Positions 12,342-17,906 of a DNA stretch of 17,906 nt are shown here, one piece after another. Position 1 is the stretch's first letter, and every line of letters starts with the position of its first letter. A program made the position numbers and the translations under genes. The DNA lies in the NCBI GenBank assembly GCA_964446685.1, contig CAYUPO010000020.1:1-17906 (forward strand). The letters run 5' to 3'. A model generated the notes under the pieces. The model worked only from the letters and a program-made list of their open reading frames with translations, searched no databases and had not been told where the DNA came from. This DNA comes from CAZWRN01 sp964446685 (GTDB taxonomy: Bacteria; Patescibacteriota; Microgenomatia; Daviesbacterales; UBA10151).

Positions 12342-13245
12342 CTAAAGACAGCCCCCTTTCTGTCAGCTTTTCAGAAATGAGAGTCAAAGATTTTGCTCCC
12401 AAGTTTTTAGCTTTCATCAGAAGTGTTGGCTGAGTGGTTGTCAGTTTACCAATTGTATCAATATCAATTGCTTTCAAAGCATTACTGATTCTGACTGGCA
12501 GATCAAGTTCTTCAATTGAAGCTTTCATCATGTCATTTGCGATAAATGATGGAGTTTTAACTTCTTCTGTTTCTTCTTCTTCAGATGGGTCATAGATCTG
12601 ATGGAAAAATGCACTCAGGATCTCTGCTGATTTATTAACTGCTTCAAGTGGGGAAAGACTACCATCAGTTGTAACAACCATAGTCAGCTTGTCAAAATCA
12701 GTTCTTCGTCCAACACGAGTCTGATCAACAGTATAATTAACTGAAGATACTGGTGAGAAGATTGCGTCTACTGGAATAACACCGATTTCAGTACTTTTTC
12801 TTTCATCAGCGATCGCATAACCTACGCCACTTTCAACGTTCATTTCCATTGTCAGTTTAGCTTTAGCATCTGAAATAGTAGCGATATGCTGATCAGGATT
12901 TGTGATCTCTGCCTGACCAAGAGTATCAATAGCTCCAGCTTTTACTTCACCCAAAGCATTAGCAGTCAGTCTCATTTTTACTGGTTTATCACCATAAAGC
13001 TTAACCCGAACTTTTTTCAGATTTAGGATTATTTGAATTACATCTTCAATTACACCTGGGATAGTTGAGAATTGGTGAGAAACACCAGTGATTTTAACTG
13101 AAGTTATAGCTGCTCCAACTAAAGAGGAAAGTAATGTTCGTCGCAAACTATTACCTAATGTATTACCATATCCAGCCTCTAAAGGCTCGATTGCTATTGT
13201 TGCTGTATTGTTTTCTTCTGATTCAACTCTTACTTTAAATTTCAT
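12331..13245 (-). CDS. rpoA: DNA-directed RNA polymerase subunit alpha
   Basis: This 304-residue subunit has the N-terminal assembly domain (about 1-225: EPLEAGYGNTLGNSLRRTLLSS at 20-41, VSHQFSTIPGVIEDV at 55-69). A short acidic linker (221-230) and the C-terminal domain (about 243-304) follow. The latter keeps the DNA-binding surface: LPVRISNALKAIDI with R252 at the position of E. coli R265, and NLGAKSLTLISEKLTERGLSL. So it can contact UP elements and activators. The start has AAAGGA 11 nt upstream, right after a hairpin (13260-13288). The gene is separated from rpsD by 177 nt holding repeats and a possible promoter, and overlaps rplQ. Confidence 0.97.
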   Translation of the reverse strand: MKFKVRVESEENNTATIAIEPLEAGYGNTLGNSLRRTLLSSLVGAAITSVKITGVSHQFSTIPGVIEDVIQIILNLKKVRVKLYGDKPVKMRLTANALGEVKAGAIDTLGQAEITNPDQHIATISDAKAKLTMEMNVESGVGYAIADERKSTEIGVIPVDAIFSPVSSVNYTVDQTRVGRRTDFDKLTMVVTTDGSLSPLEAVNKSAEILSAFFHQIYDPSEEEETEEVKTPSFIANDMMKASIEELDLPVRISNALKAIDIDTIGKLTTTQPTLLMKAKNLGAKSLTLISEKLTERGLSLGEA

Positions 13246-13259
13246 AATTTTTATATTCC

Positions 13260-13288
13260 TTTAAATATACTAATAATGTATATTTAAA
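13260..13288 (-). promoter_or_regulatory. Perfect 11-bp hairpin touching the rpoA ribosome site
   Basis: On the minus strand TTTAAATATAC (13288-13278) and GTATATTTAAA (13270-13260) pair perfectly around ATTATTA. The 3' arm ends in the AAA that begins the AAAGGA Shine-Dalgarno of rpoA, so folding could hide or present that site. Confidence 0.45.
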
Positions 13289-13339
13289 AATTACAAGGTT
13301 CTGCTTACAGGTTCTTATTTGTTTTTTGATCCTTTATTT

Positions 13340-13368
13340 ATAATACCTTTTATATGCGCTTCTTACAA
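13340..13368 (-). promoter_or_regulatory. Possible promoter ahead of rpoA
   Basis: TTGTAA (13368-13363) and TATTAT (13345-13340) are spaced by 17 nt on the minus strand. A start near 13333 would give a leader of about 88 nt. The -35 overlaps the arm of the third short hairpin (13366-13379). It is in an AT-rich gap, so tentative. Confidence 0.35.
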
Positions 13369-13432
13369 CCTATCGGCTGTAAACAAGTTTTCAGTCTATC
13401 GACTGTAAGAGAATCTTTCAGCCTATCGGCTG
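13366..13432 (-). repeat. Three tandem covarying short hairpins at the rpsD end
   Basis: On the minus strand there are three 14-nt units, each with 5-bp arms around GATA: CAGCCGATAGGCTG (13432-13419), CAGTCGATAGACTG (13405-13392) and CAGCCGATAGGTTG (13379-13366), spaced 26-27 nt. The second changes C-G to T-A on both sides of the stem, and the third keeps pairing as C-G to G-T-like or mismatch. The first unit contains the rpsD stop codon in its loop. Confidence 0.6.
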
Positions 13433-14025
13433 TAGAACTCTACAATTAACTGTTCTGAGATACCTTTTTCCATTTCGTCTCTTTGAGGAAGACGCAAAAC
13501 TTTTCCTGACATAGCCTTTCGTTCAAGCCATGCAGGAACACTTGGATTTTCATCCATGTTCTTTTTGATTTGAGTATTATCTACTATTTTTGTAGAAATT
13601 GCAACTACTGAGTTTGGCTTCACCTGAGCTGATGGAATGTTCAGTTTTTTATCATCAACCACCACATGTCCATGACCAACTAACTGTCTGGCCTGTGCTC
13701 TGCTTGCCGCAAAACCAAGTCTATAAACGACATTGTCCAGTCTGGTTTCAAGTAACTCAAGCATTTTACGTCCGGTAGCAGTTTTAGTTCTTGCAGCTTG
13801 TTCATAAGTCTTTCTGAACTGTTTCTCTGACAAACCAAACATTCGTTTAGCTTTCTGTTTTTCCCGAAGCTGAGTACCATATTCACTAAATCGGGGTCTG
13901 ACTTTTGTTCCTCTCATACCAGGAGGAACTGCGCCTTTTTGTTCAATATATTTAATATCTTTCTTAAAAAGGGCTACACCCTCTCTTTTAGATAATCTTC
14001 GTTTTGGTCCGTTATATTTTCCCAT
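13423..14025 (-). CDS. rpsD: 30S ribosomal protein S4
   Basis: This 200-residue primary rRNA-binding protein carries the S4 RNA-binding domain at about 90-155 (LETRLDNVVYRLGFAASRAQARQLVGHGHVVVDDKKLNIPS). N-terminal features are RRLSKREGVALF and the FSEYGTQLREKQKAKRMFGLSEKQFRKTYEQA block. It ends in the typical EQLIVEFYSR. The zinc-binding N-terminal cysteines of some S4 proteins are absent, so it is the zinc-free form. AAAGGA precedes the ATG with short (4-nt) spacing. S4 is a known autoregulator of alpha-operon mRNA in E. coli and Bacillus; whether that holds here is unknown. Its TAG stop lies in a hairpin loop. Confidence 0.96.
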   Translation of the reverse strand: MGKYNGPKRRLSKREGVALFKKDIKYIEQKGAVPPGMRGTKVRPRFSEYGTQLREKQKAKRMFGLSEKQFRKTYEQAARTKTATGRKMLELLETRLDNVVYRLGFAASRAQARQLVGHGHVVVDDKKLNIPSAQVKPNSVVAISTKIVDNTQIKKNMDENPSVPAWLERKAMSGKVLRLPQRDEMEKGISEQLIVEFYSR

Positions 14026-14052
14026 ATATTCCTTTAGTCGTAAAATTACAAA

Positions 14053-14165
14053 TCCAAAATCCTAAATAACAAACAAATATAAATTTAACAAATTCAAAAC
14101 ATTTTAGTATTTATTATTTTTAGTTTAGAATTTGTTTGTTATTTCTAATTTGTTATTTTGAATTT
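14053..14165. repeat. Heptad-phased inverted repeat between rpsK and rpsD
   Basis: The left arm has words in 7-nt phase from 14053 (TCCAAAA, TCCTAAA, TAACAAA). The right arm has nine in-phase heptads from 14103 to 14165, including TTTAGTA, TTTATTA, TTTAGAA, TTTGTTT, GTTATTT, CTAATTT and TGAATTT. AAATAACAAACAAAT (14064-14078) pairs perfectly over 15 bp with ATTTGTTTGTTATTT (14130-14144). The array fills almost the whole 143-nt gap and stops 3 nt before the rpsK stop codon. Confidence 0.65.
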
Positions 14166-14168
14166 ATC

Positions 14169-14567
14169 CTAGACTCTTCTCCTTCCTTTGGCTCGTGGTC
14201 CGTTGTGTGGAACTGGAGTCATATCAGCAATCATCGTAATATTCATCCCTGCATTTTTCAAAGCCCGGATAGATGCATCTCTGCCTGGACCAGGTCCTTT
14301 AATATATACCTCAACGATATTCATACCAACCTGTTTTGCTTTTAATGCAACTTTTTCAACAGCAGTAATCGCCGCAAATGGTGTAGCCCGTCTGGCACCT
14401 TTAAAACCAACATTTCCGGAAGAGCTCCATGTTAAGGCAGCACCAGCCTGATCTGTCAAAGTAACCAGAGTATTATTAAAAGTAGCAGTCACATAAATCC
14501 GTCCTTTTTCAACATGCTTCTCAACTGCATTCTTTTTCTTTGATTTAACTTGTACTTTTTTTGCCAT
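14169..14567 (-). CDS. rpsK: 30S ribosomal protein S11
   Basis: This 132-residue platform protein contacts the mRNA path and 16S helix 23. Typical blocks are GRIYVTATFNNTLVTLTD (22-39), WSSSGNVGFKGARRATPFAA (47-66), VEVYIKGPGPGRDASIRAL and the end TPVPHNGPRAKGRRRV. Length is normal. No Shine-Dalgarno is visible before the ATG; the upstream gap to rpsM is the octad hairpin at 14576-14647. Confidence 0.96.
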   Translation of the reverse strand: MAKKVQVKSKKKNAVEKHVEKGRIYVTATFNNTLVTLTDQAGAALTWSSSGNVGFKGARRATPFAAITAVEKVALKAKQVGMNIVEVYIKGPGPGRDASIRALKNAGMNITMIADMTPVPHNGPRAKGRRRV

Positions 14568-14575
14568 ATAATTTA

Positions 14576-14647
14576 GTTGATTAGTTAATTGGTGAATCAG
14601 TTAATTAGATTTTTTCTAATTAACTAGTCTCTGATTCACTGATTAAC
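14576..14647. repeat. Octad-phased inverted repeat between rpsM and rpsK
   Basis: Four 8-nt words are in phase at 14576-14607: GTTGATTA, GTTAATTG, GTGAATCA and GTTAATTA. The other arm has their complements TAATTAAC, TGATTCAC and TGATTAAC (14617-14647). AGTTAATTAGA (14599-14609) pairs with TCTAATTAACT (14615-14625) over 11 bp around TTTTT, and GTGAATCAG (14592-14600) pairs with CTGATTCAC (14631-14639). It fills the 81-nt gap. Confidence 0.65.
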
Positions 14648-14648
14648 T

Positions 14649-15023
14649 TTACTTTGTCTCCTTCTTAACAGTTCCCACTGTCTTTCTTTTACCTTTTTTA
14701 GTTCTAGAATTTCTTCTGGTATTCTGTCCTCTAGCTGGAAGGCCTTTGCGGTGTCTCATTCCCCGGTATGAACCAATATCCTCAAGTCTTTTAATATTTT
14801 GGGCAATTTCCCGGTTTAAATCTCCTTCTACCACCCAACCTTCCAAAGCTTTCTGCAGTCTGTTTACTTCATCTTCAGACAACTCTTTCATTCTCTTCGT
14901 ACCGTCTACTTTAGCTTTTTCCAAAAGCTGAGCCACGTTGGATCTACCTACACCAAAAATGTAAGTTAAACTAATATCTGCTCTTTTATCATTTGGTAAA
15001 TCAATTCCTGCTAATCTTGCCAT
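14649..15023 (-). CDS. rpsM: 30S ribosomal protein S13
   Basis: This 124-residue head protein contacts tRNA and L5. Visible are MARLAGIDLPNDKRADISLTYIFGVG (1-26), LEGWVVEGDLNREIAQNIKRLEDIGSYRGMRHRKGLPARGQNTRRN (60-105) and a basic C-terminal tail. AGGAGG lies upstream inside the end of the preceding unidentified gene, 14 nt from the ATG. The start is 1 nt after that gene's stop, so the two are likely translated together. Confidence 0.96.
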   Translation of the reverse strand: MARLAGIDLPNDKRADISLTYIFGVGRSNVAQLLEKAKVDGTKRMKELSEDEVNRLQKALEGWVVEGDLNREIAQNIKRLEDIGSYRGMRHRKGLPARGQNTRRNSRTKKGKRKTVGTVKKETK

Positions 15024-15024
15024 A

Positions 15025-15390
15025 TTATTTAAATATTCCTCCTAATCTTGCACCAATTTTTGACATTCGTGAAGGTTTTCTAGTTTTTTTAACAACTGTT
15101 GTTAAAAATGCCGCCGCTTCACCGATTGCCCTAACATTCCTATCACGCTCTTCTGGTCTACCAGTCGGCGACACCATCATTAAAAACGGGTCACTTCTTA
15201 AAAACGTCTCTTGCATCTGATTAACTTCATCAACGACTCGGTCTCCAGATACAACACCTGATCCAATCAACCGACTCAATACTTCGGTTGCCATAACTGC
15301 TTGCATTTCTAATGCAAGTTGTTCGGATGTATCAGATCTTTCAATACGAACCTTATTTGCTCCAAATACACTAATTTCCCGACTTGTCAT
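15025..15390 (-). CDS. Unrecognised 121-residue protein inserted between rpmJ and rpsM
   Basis: I do not recognise this protein. It reads as a mixed helical, charged protein of 121 residues: a short N-terminal strand-like part (ISVFGANKVRIERSD), a long helix-rich middle (SEQLALEMQAVMATEVLSRLIG ... VVDEVNQMQETFLRSDPFLMMV), then EERDRNVRAIGEAAAFLTTVVKK and a basic tail (RKPSRMSKIGARLGGIFK). No signal peptide or membrane helix. The start ATG is 9 nt after the rpmJ stop, and its stop is 1 nt before rpsM, so it is a true member of the operon. Its basic tail and position suggest a ribosome-associated role, but that is inference. Standard bacteria have nothing between rpmJ and rpsM. Confidence 0.75.
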   Translation of the reverse strand: MTSREISVFGANKVRIERSDTSEQLALEMQAVMATEVLSRLIGSGVVSGDRVVDEVNQMQETFLRSDPFLMMVSPTGRPEERDRNVRAIGEAAAFLTTVVKKTRKPSRMSKIGARLGGIFK

Positions 15391-15398
15391 AATACTAA

Positions 15399-15515
15399 CT
15401 AACCTTGTCGTTGTTTATGTTTTGGATCTCTTGCACAGATCACAAACAACACGCCCTCTCTTTTGACGACTTTACAACCGGTACATCTAGTTTTGATACT
15501 TGCTTGAACTTTCAT
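15399..15515 (-). CDS. rpmJ: 50S ribosomal protein L36
   Basis: A 38-residue protein read directly from the minus strand: MKVQASIKTRCTGC, then KVVKREGVLFVICARDP and KHKQRQG. This is the standard L36, with the zinc ribbon C11, C14, C27 and H33 intact (zinc-containing C+ form). The typical KHKQRQG end is present. AAGGA is 12 nt upstream of the ATG. It lies between infA and the unidentified gene, which is the conventional infA-rpmJ order. Confidence 0.95.
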   Translation of the reverse strand: MKVQASIKTRCTGCKVVKREGVLFVICARDPKHKQRQG

Positions 15516-15552
15516 AATTTTTATATTTCCTTATAATAATAATTTCTTTCAT

Positions 15553-15804
15553 TTATGTTCTGAGTCTTGTCTTAATTCGACCCTTGTCCAGATCATATTT
15601 CGGACTCATTTCTGCGACTACTCTGTCTCCTTGTAAGAGTCTAATGTAATGTCTGCGCATCTTACCAGATATATGACACAAAATCACTCTTTTAACAAGT
15701 TCCGGTATTGTTCTGGATGAAGTAATCTCCACCCGAAATAAGGTATTTGGCAACACCTCAAGTACAACACCCTCAACCTCAATCTCTTCTGGTATCTGAT
15801 CCAT
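15553..15804 (-). CDS. infA: Translation initiation factor IF-1, with an insertion
   Basis: This 83-residue OB-fold factor occupies the ribosomal A site during initiation. Core motifs match: IEVEGVVLEVLPNTLFRVE (8-26), CHISGKMRRHYIRLLQGDRVVAEMSP (43-68) and YDLDKGRIKTR (70-80). Usual IF-1 is about 72 residues. Between FRVE and HISGK there are 17 residues (27-43) in place of the usual nine or so, and one extra Lys sits before YDL, explaining the extra length. The first residues replace the usual MAKED start. It heads the infA-rpmJ-rpsM transcription unit, and a promoter is seen upstream. Confidence 0.93.
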   Translation of the reverse strand: MDQIPEEIEVEGVVLEVLPNTLFRVEITSSRTIPELVKRVILCHISGKMRRHYIRLLQGDRVVAEMSPKYDLDKGRIKTRLRT

Positions 15805-15834
15805 TACTTACTTTCACTCTTTTAGACACAAAAC

Positions 15835-15859
15835 ACTTTGGCCTTAAAAAGGACTTTGG
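15835..15859 (-). promoter_or_regulatory. Small hairpin flanked by direct repeats in the infA leader
   Basis: On the minus strand CCAAAGT, CCTT-TTT-AAGG and CCAAAGT follow one another without gaps. The hairpin has a 4-bp stem with a 7-bp direct repeat on each side. It lies in the predicted 50-nt leader of infA. Confidence 0.35.
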
Positions 15860-15861
15860 TT

Positions 15862-15890
15862 ATTGTAGCAAACCACGCACGGGAATACAA
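15862..15890 (-). promoter_or_regulatory. Promoter for the infA-rpmJ unit
   Basis: TTGTAT (15890-15885), a 17-nt spacer and TGC-TACAAT (TACAAT at 15867-15862) form a good -35/extended -10 promoter. Transcription would begin near 15855, about 50 nt upstream of the infA ATG. The nonamer TGCTACAAT is identical to the one before the DUF4260 gene. Confidence 0.6.
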
Positions 15891-15913
15891 GAGTATGAGC
15901 CTGTAACAAATTA

Positions 15914-16687
15914 CTAAACGTTTCGCCAGTCCGTTAGAACTTCTACAGCTTCTTTCCCTACAATAACACTCATCTCAAATAACCCCCCGAGACTCCCATC
16001 CGCAGAACAAATTGTCCATCCATCCTCATCTAAAACGACTTTTGAAGTTGTTTCCGTGTAGATAGATTCGATAGCGATGGTCACACCAGAACGCAGCAAA
16101 ATCCCTTTTCCAGCTTTACCATATCCGGGAACTTCCGGATCTTCATGCAGCTCTTTGCCAACCCCATGTCCCACCAGAGAATGAACTACTTTATAACCAC
16201 CCTTTCCTTCAACTTCTACCTGCATCGCATGTGATATATCACCAATCCGGTTATTATGAATAGCCTGCACAGTTCCTGCCCACATACCATCTTCTCCCGC
16301 CTTTAAAAATCGTCTTTTATCAGCAAACTCCTTACTTCCATCATCCCCGACAATAATGCTCCAGGCAGCATCTGTATGCCAGCCTTTATAGACCGCTCCG
16401 ATATCAATACTGAAAACATCACCTTTTTGCAAAATAATCTCCCGCGGAATACCATGAACGACTTCATTATTGATTGTCAGACAGGTTGTCCATTTATAAC
16501 CTGGTACCGTCATAAATGAAGGCTTAGCACCAAGCCTAACAATCTCAGCCTCTGCTATCCGGTCAATTTCAGCCATTGAAACACCAGGCTTTGCAGCCTC
16601 TAAGGATTTTTTCAGTGCCTTGGCGGTGATCTCACCGCTTTTACGCATCAGTGTTAGTTGTTCAGCTGTTCTTGGTTTAATAGACAT
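15914..16687 (-). CDS. map: Methionine aminopeptidase, type I
   Basis: This 257-residue cytosolic enzyme removes the initiator methionine. The five metal ligands are D95, D106, H174, E207 and E238 (in SIDIGAVYKGWHTDAAW, GHGVGKELHEDPEVPGYG, AIESIY, LFEMSVIV). H78 (VHGIP) and H181 (substrate-binding His) are kept. The usual IEPM after the fourth ligand is IESI here. Its length and pita-bread layout are normal. It follows adk across a heptad repeat and precedes infA, the classical order. No Shine-Dalgarno is evident before the ATG. Confidence 0.95.
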   Translation of the reverse strand: MSIKPRTAEQLTLMRKSGEITAKALKKSLEAAKPGVSMAEIDRIAEAEIVRLGAKPSFMTVPGYKWTTCLTINNEVVHGIPREIILQKGDVFSIDIGAVYKGWHTDAAWSIIVGDDGSKEFADKRRFLKAGEDGMWAGTVQAIHNNRIGDISHAMQVEVEGKGGYKVVHSLVGHGVGKELHEDPEVPGYGKAGKGILLRSGVTIAIESIYTETTSKVVLDEDGWTICSADGSLGGLFEMSVIVGKEAVEVLTDWRNV

Positions 16688-16696
16688 ATGTTTAAA

Positions 16697-16790
16697 TTTC
16701 TAATTTCTAATTTCTAACTTCTAAATAAATCCAAATATTAATTCTTTTAAATTTAGATTACTGTCTCGTGTTTAGGATTTATTATTTAGA
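16697..16790. repeat. Heptad-phased inverted repeat between adk and map
   Basis: The left arm has four in-phase 7-nt words at 16697-16724 (TTTCTAA three times, CTTCTAA once). The right arm ends with TTTAGGA, TTTATTA and TTTAGAG at 16771-16791. AATAAATCC (16724-16732) pairs perfectly with GGATTTATT (16775-16783), and TCTAAA with TTTAGA continues the stem after a bulge. The right arm touches the adk stop codon. Confidence 0.6.
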
Positions 16791-16791
16791 G

Positions 16792-17316
16792 TTATTCTTT
16801 CTGTGGCAGAGCTTTTATTAATTCATTAAATATTTTATCAATTCCTTCTGTTGCATCAACCACTGTCAAAATAGGCTTGTAATGCTCCAAAATCTTATCT
16901 AAATCTTTCATCTGTTCATTAAACCTATTCTCAATCGCTGATTTATTATCATCTTCCCTGGCCCTGGACATCATTCTTTGATGAGCCAACTGCCTATCCA
17001 GTTCCAGATAAAAAACTTTATCAAACTTAGGGTCAAAACTATGAATCTGATGAACTGTCCTGGGATATCCTTCCATTACAAATCCATCCTTTAACTTCTG
17101 ACATTCCTGCTCTATTACATCTTCCACAATCTCATCTGATACCAGATGTCCGGCTAACATTACTGATTCAATTTTTTTACCTAACTCAGTTTTATCAGCT
17201 ACCATCTGTCTCAAAATAGCACCCATTTTGACAGAAGGAACTTTTAAATACTCTGCCAGACTATCAACTTGTGTGCTTTTTCCACTTCCCGGTAAACCTA
17301 AAACTAAGATTCTCAT
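16792..17316 (-). CDS. adk: Adenylate kinase
   Basis: This 174-residue P-loop kinase balances AMP, ADP and ATP. Seen: GLPGSGKST (7-15), the NMP-binding region (MGAILRQ), VMEGYPRTVHQ (80-90) with YPRT in place of FPRT, and the LID-side arginines in MMSRAREDDNKSAIENRF (114-131). The lid is the short, zinc-free kind and the protein is shorter than the 210-220 residue long form. GGAG lies just 2 nt before the ATG, an unusually tight site. It is 12 nt downstream of secY and upstream of map, the common bacterial order. Confidence 0.93.
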   Translation of the reverse strand: MRILVLGLPGSGKSTQVDSLAEYLKVPSVKMGAILRQMVADKTELGKKIESVMLAGHLVSDEIVEDVIEQECQKLKDGFVMEGYPRTVHQIHSFDPKFDKVFYLELDRQLAHQRMMSRAREDDNKSAIENRFNEQMKDLDKILEHYKPILTVVDATEGIDKIFNELIKALPQKE

Positions 17317-17328
17317 TACTCCATATCC

Positions 17329-17906
17329 TTATCTTTGTAAAAATTTGTCGTAATTTCGTTCAATTAATTTACTCTCAAACTGTTTCGCAGTATCAAGCAC
17401 CACTGAAACAACGATCAAAAGTGATGTTCCTCCGATGGCTAAAGTAGTAACACCAGTCAACTGTGAGACAAATGAAGGTAAAATGGCAATTAACCCTAAA
17501 AATACACCTCCGGCTAAAGTAATTCGGACTAAGATATAGTTTAAGTAAGCAGCAGTCGCAGCCCCCGGTCTAATACCAGGAATAAATCCGCCATATTTTT
17601 TTATCTCATCAGCAATTTTAGTCGGATTAAAAATAACTGCTGTATAAAAGAAAGTAAAACCAAGCACTAATATAAAATAAGTTAAATTATAAGAAATAGA
17701 GTTCGGTCCAAAGTTTGCTCCCAGCCATCTTCCCACATTCTGCAACATCGGTTGATTAACTGTAGTTAAAAATTGCCCTCCAAAAGAAGGAATCAATACC
17801 AGCGATACCGCAAAAATAATCGGGATCACTCCGGCCTGATTTACCCGCAGAGGCAGATATGTCTGAACCGGACCACTCCCTTTATTACCGGCAAATCTTT
17901 TAGCAT
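17329..17906 (-). CDS. secY: Protein translocase subunit SecY, C-terminal part (cut by window edge)
   Basis: The frame is open from 17906 to the stop at 17329, showing 192 residues of the channel subunit of the Sec translocon. The first visible residues (AKRFAGNKGSGPVQTYLPLR, then VNQAGVIPIIFAVSLV) are the conserved cytosolic loop and following helix. Hydrophobic helices after this correspond to TM7-TM10. Apparent internal starts such as the GTG at 17829 are not real starts. It ends in ESKLIERNYDKFLQR. Roughly the first half lies outside the window. Confidence 0.95.
   Translation of the reverse strand, partial: AKRFAGNKGSGPVQTYLPLRVNQAGVIPIIFAVSLVLIPSFGGQFLTTVNQPMLQNVGRWLGANFGPNSISYNLTYFILVLGFTFFYTAVIFNPTKIADEIKKYGGFIPGIRPGAATAAYLNYILVRITLAGGVFLGLIAILPSFVSQLTGVTTLAIGGTSLLIVVSVVLDTAKQFESKLIERNYDKFLQR

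Noticed and set aside
13366..13432. CRISPR-like short array
   Set aside because: Only three units, 14 nt each and palindromic, with about 12-nt spacers and no cas genes.
14188..14451. Plus-strand open frame across rpsK
   Set aside because: Antisense shadow of a ribosomal protein gene.
17329..17829. Complete short membrane protein starting at GTG 17829
   Set aside because: The frame continues upstream to the window edge with conserved SecY sequence, so it is the end of secY.

Overview
The window looks like a chromosomal segment of a reduced-genome, AT-rich bacterium. The best guess is Candidate Phyla Radiation (Patescibacteria), perhaps a Microgenomates-type lineage. The reasons are short compact genes, a standard bacterial secY-adk-map-infA-rpmJ-rpsM-rpsK-rpsD-rpoA-rplQ-rplM-rpsI block carrying an unrecognised extra ORF, many starts without a Shine-Dalgarno sequence, and the mix of small membrane proteins. 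TGA is used as a normal stop, which argues against the recoded Gracilibacteria and Absconditabacteria. The phylum is an inference; no 16S rRNA is present.

Layout. Positions 1-1045 hold a gene cut by the window edge, a DUF4260 membrane protein and a divergent stand-alone LigD-type 3'-phosphoesterase, the last two fired from back-to-back extended -10 promoters. Positions 1046-1386 are non-coding and packed with inverted repeats. Positions 1387-3053 (minus) encode a CHRD-like anchored protein and a CapA-family metallophosphatase. Positions 3204-4087 encode a PspC protein translationally coupled to a LiaF-type membrane protein, converging on a DUF1761 membrane protein (4075-4491). Positions 4710-9721 form one tightly packed plus-strand operon: YrdC/Sua5 tRNA-modification enzyme, phytoene desaturase (CrtI), phytoene synthase (CrtB), a UbiA prenyltransferase resembling lycopene elongase, a family 2 glycosyltransferase, and a family-4-like uracil-DNA glycosylase without any cysteine. 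Then come a type IV pilin-like gene with its own promoter, structured leader, strong Shine-Dalgarno and terminator (9733-10466), and a GNAT acetyltransferase (10527-10961). Positions 10986-17906 (minus) are the ribosomal protein/transcription/secretion block, ending in a partial secY.

How the genes work together. CrtB would make phytoene from geranylgeranyl diphosphate, CrtI would desaturate it to lycopene, the UbiA enzyme would add C5 units (C45/C50 carotenoid), and the glycosyltransferase could decorate the hydroxylated product. No GGPP synthase or cyclase is in the window, so precursors must come from elsewhere. The minus-strand block supplies translation, RNA polymerase alpha, N-terminal methionine removal, adenylate kinase and the Sec channel.

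The most unusual structure is in the gaps. Several intergenic regions are built from 7-nt (one from 8-nt) phased degenerate tandem words, A-rich on one arm and complementary T-rich on the other, so each can fold into a long hairpin. Two such loci about 9.5 kb apart share the same order of words over 35 nt. A second theme is a recurrent start architecture at operon-leading genes: an extended -10 box 6-8 nt before the ATG and no Shine-Dalgarno, which predicts leaderless mRNAs.
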